A stretch of DNA of 64,000 nucleotides from positions 42,993,335 to 43,057,334 of the forward strand of contig OX328123.1 in assembly GCA_946811695.1 (NCBI GenBank), read 5' to 3'. Source of the DNA: Gonocerus acuteangulatus (taxonomy: Eukaryota > Arthropoda > Insecta > Hemiptera > Coreidae). Below are positions 36,328-49,268 of this stretch, one piece after another. The notes below the pieces were generated by a model. That model saw only the letters and a list, made by a program, of their open reading frames with translations, was not told the origin of the DNA and did no database searches. Within the stretch, counting starts at the first letter, position 1; each line of letters begins with the position of its first letter. The position numbers and the translations under genes were made by a program.

Positions 36328-36515
36328 CAGGGGGTCGATAAAGCAGTACACTCTTGGTTCACATTTACTAATTTATTTGGTATGTTTCGAGCCATTTCGC
36401 ACCTCTTCAGGAGCGTTCCTTGTCGGGAAGTCCCTGAAGAGGTGCGAAATGGCACGAATCATACCAAATAAATTAGTAAATGTGAACCAAGAGTGTACTG
36501 CTTTATCGACCCACT
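36328..36515. mobile_element. Young foldback element with hammerhead-like cores
   Basis: Arms of about 80 bp (36330-36411 and 36432-36512) are almost identical inverted copies around a ~20-bp centre; I count about two mismatches. Plus strand: CTGAAGA (36434-36440), perfect stem GTGC/GCAC, then GAAT. Minus strand: CTGAAGA (36410 down to 36404) and GAAAC, but one stem base differs. The outer tails contain AATAAATTAGTAAATGTGAA. It lies about 10 bp beyond the 5' end of the family 1 element. Confidence 0.75.
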
Positions 36516-36541
36516 GCCAGAAAAATAAACAAGAAAAAGTG

Positions 36542-36544
<3 letters not shown>

Positions 36545-36582
<38 letters not shown>
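36545..36582. repeat. TA microsatellite
   Basis: TA run followed by ATATT repeats. Confidence 0.9.
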
Positions 36583-36584
<2 letters not shown>

Positions 36585-38569
36585 TATTATATTATGATGA
36601 CTATTAGAGTCGGAAAGAGGAATTTATTCAAAAGGATGATGGGATTAGAAGTAAGGAAACGTTGTGACAATGAACACTCCTCTCTTCTCCAACTGAATAG
36701 AATGCACGCTTCTTGCTATGTGTGTTTATAAATATCTTCTCTTTGATATACACCTTTTATACAATCTCCAGTTTGCAGCTTCAACACTTTTATACACTAC
36801 CCATTTGTTAAAGTCCTTCATATTGTTCTCTTATACACACGTGGAGTTTCTGAATGCCTACACAAAAATAAAACAACTCTGACTTGTTGGGGGGGGGGGG
36901 GGGGAAATGTTTCTTGTGAAACTTTTTGTTGGCTAACTTAAATTTTATTGACGGATAGCCTTTTCGCGAAATTAGCAATGCATCCGAGCGTAATGCGAGA
37001 GGATCATTGTTCAAATGGCGGATTAGTCTTTTCAAAAAAATTAAAAAAATAAATAAAAATTATTTGAATTGGTTAATTTGTTGACATGTTTTCGAGTACG
37101 TTATTCTGTATGAGGAATATGTTGGTATATTTTTTACCTTGATACATCCTTGAAATATCGTTCAAGGAAATATCAATTGAAAAAATGGCATTGGAATACC
37201 CCATGTGGTAAGAGGAAATGGTAAGTACCATGGAAATGGTAAGAGCCCCATGTGAAATCACATTGCCACATGAAATTTCTAAATTTTTCGCTAATTTTCT
37301 AAATTCCATTCCGAATGTGCTAATAATCTTCTCTCGTAGCGAAATCGTTTTGTATTTTTTAAGTACGTTTTCTCTCTACACATATCGTTGATACGAATGC
37401 TTAATATCGAATGTGAAAATCGCATTTTTCATTTTCAATCTATACTGAATGCTGTTAGACGAATGTTCGTTGTGGCACACTCTCGAAAATTAAAGACAAG
37501 ATTTTTTATCAATTACAGAAGATCAAACTAACGAATGTGCATTAAGTCTAATTAAAATATATAAGATAAAATGTATATAGAGTCATCTCTAAGGTACCAA
37601 ACCACTTTTCACTTTCGATACTTTGCATTTGTATCGGCGATATTTACATTCTAAGCAACGACCAAACACCTATTACCAAATTTCATTTCACACTACATTT
37701 AGTTTCAAAATTATGTTTGTGGATATCTCAGTGATTCTTTTCGAAAGAATGTAACTATGGAGACTGTAGCCATCAAACTTTTAAACTTGAAGCAAATCTT
37801 TAATGAAATGAAATTGAAAAGTTTTATTCTTATTCCGGGACACAAGTCCCATAGGAATAATTTTGAAATTACAAAATGATTGTGAATTTTATATATAAAC
37901 TTAAAAACTAATAAATGCTATCAGTATATAGTATACAGCTTCAATATAGACATGGGTTGGGTAAAACTTGCAGGGATAAAAGGTGGTGGAAGAGTCGGGA
38001 TTTAAAGGTTTCTTCTATCAATATTTTATAGTAATGATCCTACCTACTAGGTACCGAACATGATTATAAAATATTGATAAGCAAGTATACACAATTAGAA
38101 ACAAAAGTCTACATACACTTGGTGTATATGACGTGTATCTTCTGTAAGGGCTTTAGATGGGCTGTAAATTCTCTGTTTCGGGTTTGCTATTTAGAACTAT
38201 GAAAATCACATGGAGTTCAGTTAAAAAAAAAAAAAAAAAATGCAGGTACTAGGTATTTATTTTCTTGCGCATTATTTTTTCTCCTATTATGGCTGCGGCT
38301 TCCGCGCCTTCGTCTGATTTAGAACCATCAACATAGATAAAGACATTTCTAAGATTTTCAACACTGAAGGCTTACTTAGGATACATTAAGCTAATGCAAA
38401 GAAACTAACGTGGAACATGGACTCTCGAAATGAGCTTAATCCGCTTAAGTAAAAGCATTAATTTGTTTATTATATTCAAGTGGTTAATAACAATATTATA
38501 GTGGATAATAAAGCGACGGACAGGAAACATATGCATATAGGACATATTTGTCAATTTATTGTTAGGAAA
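36583..38569. other. No recognisable gene
   Basis: Contains a G-run at 36891-36904 and an A-run at 38224-38240. Minus-strand frames of 75-78 codons (36808-37035, 37073-37309) have no recognisable domain. No candidate for the missing first half of the PDZ domain was seen. Confidence 0.4.
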
Positions 38570-39620
38570 GTCCGTCACGCAGGAGCTGCATAACTAAGCA
38601 CTTTCCTCAGAATTTGGGTAGTGTAGACTGCTTTCCAGAATAATTTGCTTAAAATATCCTACATAAATAAAATAAAAACGTGAATAGTTCTCTTTTAATT
38701 TTGTAATGAGTAACTGATCAATTATTAATTTGCTTCCAGAGTTATGTTTACACATGGTACCTACTACACTACGTAATAAATACAAAAAACCTCATATTAT
38801 CGTATTTTGATCTAACGCAGGAACAGGATACAGTCACACTAGTGGTAGATAGCGCTCCTTGCGGCGGCTTTGTGAACCTACGTCTGACGGGCTTTTCTAT
38901 TGAAATATATTAGAAATTAAACCCCCGCTTTCCGATTGACCGATTCAGCTCATTTTTACAACACTTCTTTCTCATCAGTTACCCACGACGTATACCGCGT
39001 TTCGTTACAATACAGCAGAAATTACGACCGGTATGAGTATATTAGGAATTTGGGTCCGGAGTAAACCCCCCCTTCTAATGAACCGATTTAGTTTATTTTT
39101 ACAACACATATTTACCTGTAGATTACTACTACGAATACCGAGTTTCGTCGAAATATACCAAAAATCACGGCTGGTAGTGGCGAATTGGTATTGTGGGTCT
39201 GGAGTAAACCCCCCCCCCATCCTAATGAACCGATTTAGTTTATTTTTACAACACATATTTACCTGTGGATTAGCACTACGAATACCGAGTTTCGTCGAAA
39301 TATACCAAAAATAACGGCTGGTAGTGGCGAATTGGTATTGTGGGTCCGGAGTAAACCCCCCCTTCTAATGAACCGATTTAGTTCATTTTTATATCTCACT
39401 TTTCTCTCTATATTACCACTAAGAATACCAAGTTTCGTTGAAATATAACAAATATTACGGCTGACATAGTCAAATTAGTGTTTTTGGTTCGGGGTAAACC
39501 CCCCCTTCTGATAGACCGACTTTGGTGGTTAACGAACTCGTTCAATCGTTTGCTAATTGAATGCTATATACCAAGTTTCGTGACGAAAAAACCAAAACTC
39601 TGGCCGCTATCGTGTTAACA

Positions 39621-39691
<71 letters not shown>

Positions 39692-39814
39692 TTTAACGGG
39701 GGTCATTTTCGGTGTCTACTAGGTAGGATCGATAAAGATTTGAAGAAATTTTTCAAAAATTCCGTCATGAGTCCAACCTCAATAGCTACTTTCCTTCGGA
39801 GGAAAGTGCTAAAA
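38570..39814 (+). mobile_element. Helentron/DINE-like element, family 2, copy A
   Basis: The 5' end is GTCCGTCACGCAGGAGCTGC, followed by subterminal AGCACTTTCCTC (38597-38608). The 3' end is a hairpin ACTTTCCT/AGGAAAGT with TCGG loop (39788-39807), followed by GCTAAAA. The 12-base 5' motif is the exact inverse of the 3' arm plus its flank. Between them are about four ~145-bp minisatellite units (each with GAGTAAACCCCCCC and CCGAGTTTCGTCG) and a TA microsatellite (39623-39685). Almost identical to copy B at 41595. Confidence 0.78.
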
Positions 39815-39822
39815 AATAAAAA

Positions 39823-40400
39823 GAATTTGGGTCAGGAGTAAACCCCCCCCCCCCTTCTAATGAACCGATTTAGTTTATTTTTACAACACATATTTTCCTG
39901 TAGATTACCACTACGAATGCCGAGTTTCGTCGAAATATACCAAAAATCACTGCTGGTAGTGGCGAATTGGTATTGTGGGTCCGGAGTAACCCCCCCCCCT
40001 CCTAATGAACCGATTTAGTTTATTTTACAACAGTTATTTACCTGTGGATTACCACTACGAATACCGAGTTCCGTTGAAATATACCAAAAATCACGGCTGG
40101 TAGTGGCGAATTGGTATTGTGGGTCCGGAGTAAACCCCCCCTTCTAATGAACCGATTTAGTTCATTTTTATATCTCACTTTTCTCTCTATATTACCACTA
40201 CGAATACCAAGTTTCGTTGAAATATAACAAATATTACGGCTGACATAGTCAAATTAGTGTTTTGGGTTCGGGGTAAACCCCCCCTTCCGGTGGACCGACT
40301 TTGGTGGTTAACGAACTCGTTCAATCGTTTGCTAATTGAATGCTATATACCAAGTTTCGTGACGAAAAAACAAAAACTCTGGCCGCTATCGTGTTAACAG

Positions 40401-40455
<55 letters not shown>

Positions 40456-40631
40456 TATATATATCTATATATATATATATATATATATAGATATAGATAT
40501 ATATAAATTTTAACGGGGGTCATTTTCGGTGTCTACTAGGTAGGATCGATAAAGATTTGAAGAAATTTTTCAAAAATTCCGTCATGAGTCCAACCTCAAT
40601 AGCTACTTTCCTTCGGAGGAAAGTGCTAAAA
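39823..40631 (+). mobile_element. Helentron/DINE-like element, family 2, 5'-truncated copy
   Basis: Begins within a minisatellite unit immediately after copy A and repeats its second half: C-rich units, an AC/TA microsatellite (40400-40505), and the same 3' hairpin and GCTAAAA end. The head-to-tail arrangement suggests tandem duplication or unequal exchange rather than a separate insertion. Confidence 0.75.
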
Positions 40632-40825
40632 CATGAAAATGATAGCACCAATCGATTTTGCATTTAGGGATGGATATACTCGCATTTTAGAATCGATACA
40701 TAATCAGCTGATATACCTACCACCATATTGGCTCTCTTAGTTTTGTTTTAGCCTGGGTTGGAGGAACGTTTAGCTCTATTAACTGATTATATTTTTTTAT
40801 CTGCCCATAAATACTTTTAATTTTA

Positions 40826-40870
40826 AGTCCCTGAAGGGGCTGGAAGGGTGCGGAACATGTAGAGCAAGGA
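40826..40870 (+). repeat. Degenerate hammerhead-like core
   Basis: CTGAAGGGGCTGGAAGGGTG followed by CGGAACATG has the order and spacing of the cores elsewhere, with substitutions in both boxes, and an AATAAACAATTTGGAG tail. A worn relative of the foldback elements, close to the first RhoGAP exon. Confidence 0.35.
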
Positions 40871-40963
40871 ATAAACAATTTGGAGCCGTAATATATTTTT
40901 TTTTATTGTTGAATTTTCGACGTTTAGTAATTTTATTTTCTTATTAAAATATTTTGCTTGCAG

Positions 40964-41197
40964 ATGCTGGGAGGTAACGCTCGTGGTGACGGCTCTATGG
41001 ACACCATCTTCGTGAAGTGGGTTCGACCTGGATCCCCCGCTGCTCAAGCTGGGCTCTCGACCGGCGACAGGCTCGTCCGAGTGAACGGCGAGCCTACCGC
41101 TGGAAGGACATACGCCCACGTTGTCCGCCTCATCCAGCAGTCTCCTAATATCCTCCACCTACTCGTCGTACCAAAGGAACAAGACCTTTTACAGTTG
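40964..41197 (+). CDS. RhoGAP19D: RhoGAP exon a: second half of PDZ domain
   Basis: A 78-codon exon, acceptor GCTTGCAG, donor GTATGT. It encodes strand DTIFVKWV, helix SPAAQAGL, strand GDRLVRVNGE, helix HVVRLIQQS and strand LHLLVV, then PKEQDLLQL. It is visibly richer in G and C at third positions than its surroundings. The carboxylate-binding loop of a PDZ domain precedes this part and must be in an upstream exon. The exon begins exactly at an ATG; because a good acceptor abuts it and the domain would be truncated, I read it as internal rather than a start. Confidence 0.93.
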
Positions 41198-42645
41198 GTA
41201 TGTATGTTCTTTATACTAGGAGTTTTATTTCTTACACTGGAGCCCTGTGACTGTGAATGAATGCTATTGTTATTAATACTGCTCACGTGATTGATTTTTT
41301 CCAATGGAGTTTATTGTTTTTAAACAATAAAATAAAATACATCGACAAAGAAGTCGGACTCAGTTGAAAGTCGGCCTAGTCTTAATGTTATTTCATCAAA
41401 ATTAAAAAAAACGGATTTTCCGCTATACTTTGGGGGGGGGGGGGTGCGAAAGAAATTCTAAAAGTTGTTCTAATCAGAAATTGTACCCTCCATATTACCT
41501 TCTTTAGATTACCTCTAAAAGAAAAATATTAAAAAAAAAAAAAAATCAAAAAAAAAAAATAAAAAAAACATCTCATCAAATTCAATTTAAAAAAGTCCGT
41601 CACGCAGGAGCTGCATAACTAAGCACTTTCCTCAGAATTTGGGTAGTGTAGACTGCTTTCCAGAACAATTTGCTTAAAATATCCTACATAAATAAAATAA
41701 AAACGTGAATAGTTCTCTTTTAATTTTGTAATGAGTAACTGATCAATTATTAATTTGCTTCCAGAGTTATGTTTACACATGGTACCTACTACACTACGTA
41801 ATAAATACAAAAAACCTCATATTATCGTATTTTGATCTAACGCAGGAACAGGATACAGTCACTCTAGTGGTAGATAGCGCTCCTTGCGGCGGCTTTGTGA
41901 ACCTACGTCTGACGGGCTTTTCTATTGAAATATATTAGAAATTAAACCCCCGCTTTCCGATTGACCGATTCAGCTCATTTTTACAACACTTCTTTCTCAT
42001 CAGTTACCCACGACGTATACCGCGTTTCGTTACAATACAGCAGAAATTACGACCGGTATGAGTATATTAGGAATTTGGGTCCGGAGTAAACCCCCCCTTC
42101 TAATGAACCGATTTAGTTTATTTTTACAACACATATTTACCTGTAGATTACTACTACGAATACCGAGTTTCGTCGAAATATACCAAAAATCACGGCTGGT
42201 AGTGGCGAATTGGTATTGTGGGTCTGGAGTAAACCCCCCCCCCATCCTAATGAACCGATTTAGTTTATTTTTACAACACATATTTACCTGTGGATTAGCA
42301 CTACGAATACCGAGTTTCGTCGAAATATACCAAAAATAACGGCTGGTAGTGGCGAATTGGTATTGTGGGTCCGGAGTAAACCCCCCCTTCTAATGAACCG
42401 ATTTAGTTCATTTTTATATCTCACTTTTCTCTCTATATTACCACTACGAATACCAAGTTTCGTTGAAATATAAGAAATATTACGGCTGACATAGTCAAAT
42501 TAGTGTTTTGGGTTCGGGGTAAACCCCCCCTTCTGATGGACCGACTTTGGTGGTTAACGAACTCGTTCAATCGTTTGCTAATTGAATGCTATATACCAAG
42601 TTTCGTGACGAAAAAACAAAAACTCTGGCCGCTATCGTGTTAACA

Positions 42646-42711
<66 letters not shown>

Positions 42712-45700
42712 TATATATAAATTTTAACGGGGGTCATTTTCGGTGTCTACTAGGTAGGATCGATAAAGATTTGAAGAAATTTTTCAAAAATTCCGTCATG
42801 AGTCCAACCTCAATAGCTACTTTCCTTCGGAGGAAAGTGCTAAAATGAATGAAATAAAGAGAATCCCTACTTGCAAAAACTGCACCACCTTATCCAGGAA
42901 CGCAGAATGGAAAGATAAAAACTCCAACTAGTAGGAACTGCATCATCTTGGTTCTTTTCCATTGATATCCCTATTGCCATTATTAAAGGAACAGTAGCAT
43001 TTATTGACAGGTTTTGATCTTTCCCGAAAAATATAAAATGAAATTTTAATGAAAAGTACGATTTTAGATGCCACAACAGGAAACTGATTGTATCCTAAGT
43101 GGAAATCATGCCATCCTCTTTCTCAGTGGGATTTTTCATATCCCAATGAAAGGGAAAAAGTAGTTAAAACTGAAGATTTCAGACCATAAAGTTCTACCTG
43201 GAGTAAAAGTTAAAAAATATGGTTCATCGTGGTATTTTGATAGTACATTGCTATTAATGTATTAAAATAAATACTGCTTTATTATTGAAATATAAGATTC
43301 TAATTGTTTTCTTCTTTTTTTCTAGTATTTCAGTGATACTGCTCATAATCCTGAAACGAACCAGCGGCCAATGAGGGAGATACCTACAAGATCATCCTCC
43401 CAGCAAAGGACACCGTGTCATATTGGTTTGTACATCTGTAATTCCTTTTCTCCATCTCTCTATAGGATCATTGAAAAAATTATTGCAATTTTTAAAAAAT
43501 ATTGTCTCAGTAAATTTGGAGGATTTCGACTTTTCTTACCTGAATGACGATGAATCACCGACAGCCAGCTACCTTACATAACTACTTTTTTTCTTAAAAG
43601 CTTGAACGAGTTTCCTTGTTTAGCAACTTTCTTTTTTTATTGAATAAATTTCTTATTTATTTATTTTAATTTTGTGCATCTCCTCAAGACGATTCATTGA
43701 CAAATATGTAATGGTTAATTATATGAGTAGTTTTCAAGCCGAAATGTCGGCAACAAAAAAACCATTTTCACTTGTAAAATGTAGGTTTATTAAGAAGCAA
43801 TGACCGAGCCCCGACAAGCCCTACCTTCGCATCATCAACGGTCAACGATCTCCTCTCAATGAGTAGTTTTGTTTTCTTCTAAAAGTCTATGAGAGTCTGT
43901 GTGTTATGAACATTGTCCTCCTGTGATTCATTCAAATTACCCACGATTCCAATTGATTATCTTTATTTTCTCTTTTTAAATCAGTCTAGTAAGATGTCTT
44001 CAGCTGGCAGGTTTCTCATTTCAGGGGGTGTACCATTATTTAATATCAAGGTTAAATCCATTTTTATTATTTTGTCCTTTACCTGTTTTCCACTCTTTTT
44101 GCCAATCATCATTCCAAAAGAATAAACCTCTTTTTCTAATGTACAATTTTAAGCCAGTAGCTGTAGGTGCCTTTATTTACCCCCCCCCCTTTGTAGGCTG
44201 TGTTGGCCTCGTCATCTGCCCTCTGGTTCAGAGCCATGTTGGGATCTCCTTATCTGGCTTTTTTGGCATTGAAAACAGGTTTCCTTAATTCTTTGAATAA
44301 GTAAATATTTTATAGGAATTGATGGATGGTGGAAATTGTTGTTCAGAATAATGAGAAAAAGTGTCCAAAAAGTCTTGGAGCAAGGCTTGACTGAATAAGG
44401 AACTTTTTTGCATGGACATTGAAAATGGGGCTAAGTACCTGAAAACTTTTTGCAAAAAATAAAACATCTGTTGAAATTTTGGACACTTTTTTCCAATATT
44501 CTAAATATTTTGTTGTTCTCTGTTCAAAAGAGTTTGTTGAGTCTGTAATTATTATATTGTTACTCAACTATTTACAAACTGAGTTTTAGTTTTTTGCCCC
44601 ATAAACACAAACAAACAACAAACTGAGTTTAGTCTAATATGCCTTGACCACACCGATTTCTGAATAGATATACGTTGGTACTAAAAAAAGTCTTGCCACT
44701 AAAAATTGTCTCAAAGTCTCATATGTTTTAATTTTTGGAATTTAAAAAAAAATACTTTGGTAAAAAGAACAGTTAACACAAAAATTCGGAGAGAAGGTTA
44801 CTTCAGTTAAGTTCCTATTAATAGAAAAAAAATATACTATTTATGTATTTATTTAATTTTTAACGTCCATTATTATTAACTAAGAATTTTGGGATGGGTT
44901 ATCTGTAGGTCACCACCCTTTTCTAGCCAGGATATGGCTGATGCCCTTTCTTTTAATACTATTTCAAAATTTCATTGGCTTCACCATCACAGTTTACTTC
45001 TAAAAGACTCAATTGTGTTATTATTATTATGATATTATACATTTATATTATAACATTTTGTGTTATAATATTTTTTTGTCAAAGCCAAATTGATATGAAT
45101 TGAAAATTGTTTAGAGTGTTTATGATTGAATATCTTATTGTAGAGGTTTTAAATAAATACATAGCTGTTTCATCATAGGTTTTCATAGCTTATATCTAAT
45201 GTATTGCTCCCAAAAATGTTATGAATTTTTGCTAGTGACGATATATGAAACACATTCAAGGATCTATGCTTGCAATTTGTAACCAACTTTTTTTAAATAT
45301 GGTACTTTCATTCTTTCGTTTGAAAGATGTAGCCTGTCATTGAGGCGTATGGAATTCTACTCTCATGACCTCATCGCTACTACTCTACTTAAGCTCAATG
45401 AATTCATTAGCATTTAGTTTCATACTCCTGTATTCATTGAAGCCTCTCATTGCTCAAGGCAAAATTCCTTACATCACAACGGACATAAATGAATGACGTT
45501 GATTTAATTTATAGACATTTATAAAATATATGTTTCAACAATACAGAGTAAATTACCTAGGCGAGCGGATAAATGCAATAAAAAATATAGTTCAAAATAA
45601 CAAAATTATAAATAAAAAAAATTATTCAATCTAACTTCCAAAGAACTTGAAATAAAGTAATAATTAACAGTATGTCCAATAACATTAAAGCGAGTGGAGA

Positions 45701-48700
45701 TATAATATGAAGGGTTCATTACAAAAAGCAGACAATTCCAAAAATTGGTATTTTGAGATAAATACATCTTCTTCCTCTCCAAAGTAAACTCTACATATTG
45801 ATATTGCTACTGTCCCCAAAAAGCAGATAGGTCCCATTATATATGAGTGTGAACTATTAATGATTCTACAAAAATAATGCCTTTTTCACCAAAATCCAGA
45901 CTAGTCCTTGGACATGTCTGCTATTTTCCGATTGTGTATCATTCAACAATTATTTTGAATTGGTCAGGATTATATAATAAATAATCTTATTTGAGGATTA
46001 ACATATTTAATGTTTTATTTAACTAAGATTTCTGCAAAAGCCAGACAAGTCCATAAGTTTTTTTTTTTTTTTTTTTTCAACTATCCTTTTAAAAAATATA
46101 TTTCTTTTATTTACAATGCAAATCTGTTAGTGGGACAATAGTAGGTCTAAAAGCAATTTTCATTGCTTCCAGCACAAATGAAGCTACACACTTTTTTTAA
46201 GTTTCCAAAAAGTTTAGTTTTTGGACTTGTCTGGTTTTTGTAATGGCCCCTTCAGATGCATTTTTTAAACTCAATGACTAAACTGGTTAACCAGAAGTTT
46301 TCTATATTTGCTCTAAGTGTTTAAATATATGTACATTTGGCCCAGTAGCTTCCATTCAGAACTATCTTCCCAGTGGAAGACATTCTTGAATTCTTTCTTT
46401 ACTGGAAATTTTGTGAGAAAATGCAATGTTTCTTCTTCCTTGTTGTAATTCCAGATTGAACCCATCATCAGGTCCGCCACATGGGGGGGGGACAACCAGG
46501 TACAGTTGTCCCGGGCCTGGGCACCGTGGGGGCCTTGGCCGATCCTCGCTAATTGGAAAAAAAGTACCGAAAGTGACCTTTGCAGCACCGATTGTCGGCT
46601 TTTATTCTCATTTTGCTCAAAACTCAAGATGAAAATAATATTAAAATGCCCAAAGTCCTATAGCAAAGTACTAGAATTTTCATTCTGGCTCTGAGAAGTG
46701 GGGGCCCGTGATATGGTCCCGGGCCCGGCTCTGAGATGTGGCGGCCCTGCCCATCATATGCAGTGTCTCTGCTCTTGCATTTATAATTTATAGCCTTCCT
46801 GGAGAGATATTTCATTAGACCTATAGGATACGAATAAATCTTTGAAATCTATTGGCTTTAATAGAAGAAGACACTGTGAGGCACGAGAAGATCCGATTCT
46901 CCTAGAATAATTAGTGACAGCAATACCTTGGGACTTGTCTCCTCTAACAGATCAGGATCTAGTTTTCCTTGTCCTTCTCAGCTCTGGTAAAGAACTGCTC
47001 CCATTCCTTGTTTAGTCAGGTCTTATTTTTTATCATCTTCTATTTCTATCTACCAGAAAGTCTATGCTTCAGCAAAGTCACCAACTCCTGGGTGTATTGG
47101 AGATGTAACTTGTGTGTGTAGGAAAATAGATTTTTTTAGCAGTCAGAGGTGTATGGCTCACAGACAGTTGTCATTAACCTGAAGATAAGCTTCATGAAAG
47201 ATCTCTGAACAACAATGTATTTTCTATCAAAGTAGCTGTAGAACAAATTGTTTTTACATGTTGTATTTTGTATTGGGTAAAAAGTGTTTAATGTGTATGT
47301 ACAAGTCTTCATACATATTAAAGAATTAACAGACAATCTAGATAGCTATAACTATATTTTTGTAGAATTACAGAAATCTTATGTTCATCTAAACCTAATC
47401 TGCTTAAAAGCTTTATGTTCATTATATTTTCTCTTCACTAGCATATTGAAATTGTCTGGTGCCATTATACTTTTTACTTTGGGATGTAATAAGTGAATAC
47501 GTGTTTACCTGAGAATGTATAATTACCTAAGAATCCCAAGAAATTATGAAAAAATAATCAAATTGTGAGGGTTAAAAAAAGTATGTAATCCAGAATCTTT
47601 TCCTTTAAATTACTTGTTTGTTTCGCAATGATATTTTCAAATAAATTTATAATATTTGTTTTAAAAGGAAAATAATTTTTACTTGTCACCTGATTGTGTT
47701 CAAGTGAGATTATGTCATTGTCTACTCCTATCAAGGTTTCTGAATCAATATTGCATCCCGTCAGGTAAAATATTTGTTACTTAATCTGGATTATTTTCTG
47801 CTTCCTTGTGCTCAAAGGTCCAAAGAAATCATTGTGCCTGGTTAAATAGTTTGGTGTAAGAAATTTCAGGTTTTCTTTCTCCATCCAATGAAATCCTTTG
47901 TCCTTTCTTCTTACATAACCTCATTATCTTTACTTCTTTTCTCTCCAATACTGCAGAAAGCTATAGAGGGGTAATGCTTTTGTATTCTTCCCAGCATTTT
48001 AATTCATTACTCTCTTGGATACAGTTAAAGATTTACAAACAAAGAAGTTTACTGATATAGAAATTTAAAAGAGTAAAATCGAAGTAATCTATTAGCTATT
48101 TAATAAACAAATTAATTTCTTCTAGGAATAAAACTGGTTCCTTATGATGATGCATTTTGTGATGTTGGTAATCAACTGAGGAGGGAGGGGATCTTTATTT
48201 TGAAGAATGAAATGGTAAAGTCCTCATTTGGTACACAAGCACTATCATTACAGATCATATTAAGGAGACGGCTCAAGTGTACCCTGAGGATGGTGTTTAT
48301 AAGCCAAAAGTGCTAGACCGAATAATCTTCATCTTTTTCTTTTTCATCTTTCCACATCTTCTGTTGTACAGTGTAAGAATTGCTTTATAAAGCTTGACCC
48401 GTCGTTCCCTGTCCTGCTCCAGTTGCTTTTTTCTTTTCATCCTCGTCTGTCAAGGCGGATCTTCCTTGTGGTCTCTTTTTTAAGACAGCCTCATAAGTAG
48501 CTCTGGCTAAACAATTTTCTGCCATATGGAGGAAGTTTGCAAACAACCTCAAGCAGTTGTGAAGCAAATAATTTTTTCAGTAAACACATCACCGAAAAAA
48601 ATTAATCCGTTTCAAGTGGGATCAAAATCTTATTTCCTCTGGACAGTACGGTACACTAACAGTTATGCCAAATTAATGTAGTGATTCAATTATAAGCATT

Positions 48701-49208
48701 TAAGTTTGTCAAAGTGTAAAGAACTTTCACTCATTAATGCTAAAAATTATTATTTATTTAAATTTTAATGTAAATTTATTATTGATAACAATTAAAAATT
48801 CTAAAAAATATTAGAATAATTTACAATGTTTTGGTTTATTGATCTACAATATATAATAACTTACTGAAGCTTCATACTTTATTATTTACATGAAGTTGTG
48901 CTTATGAGCAACTCATATGCATTGCACTTCAAAGGGCTTGTAATAAATATATCATGGTTTTATCTTCATTATGAAGTCCTAGGTTCCACATTATTTTTTT
49001 AATGTTGATTATAGTGTTACATGACATTTCTATATTTTTAGGAAGTGAAAGTGATGGATGTAGAATGAGTGTTGACACTAATGCTCGTAGAGGATCTCAG
49101 GATACACATTCAAGTGAAGACAGTCTCATTTTTAACAGGTATTTCTCTAAACGACAAGTTAATAAATTCTATCAAACATTTTATTCCAAAAAGTTCACAA
49201 TTTAGAAT

Positions 49209-49268
<60 letters not shown>

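Larger units (their letters stand above)
43426..49041 (+). other. RhoGAP intron b-c
   Basis: 5.6 kb, the longest intron here. Contains a Penelope-type tail (43640), a SINE fragment (44858), a T-run (46060-46078) and a hAT MITE (46469). Minor frames of 60-86 codons have no recognisable domain. Confidence 0.75.

Noticed and set aside
39005..39314. Duplicated 83- and 93-codon frames (also at 42030-42339)
   Set aside because: Identical because the two transposon copies are near-identical; they run through the C-rich minisatellite and exist on both strands.
38570..39814. CRISPR-like or satellite array
   Set aside because: The ~145-bp units are tandem minisatellites inside a transposon with clear ends; no spacer pattern and the host is eukaryotic.
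46426..46694. Plus-strand frames across the GC-rich stretch
   Set aside because: They lie in a MITE with perfect 8-bp target duplication and have no coding motif.
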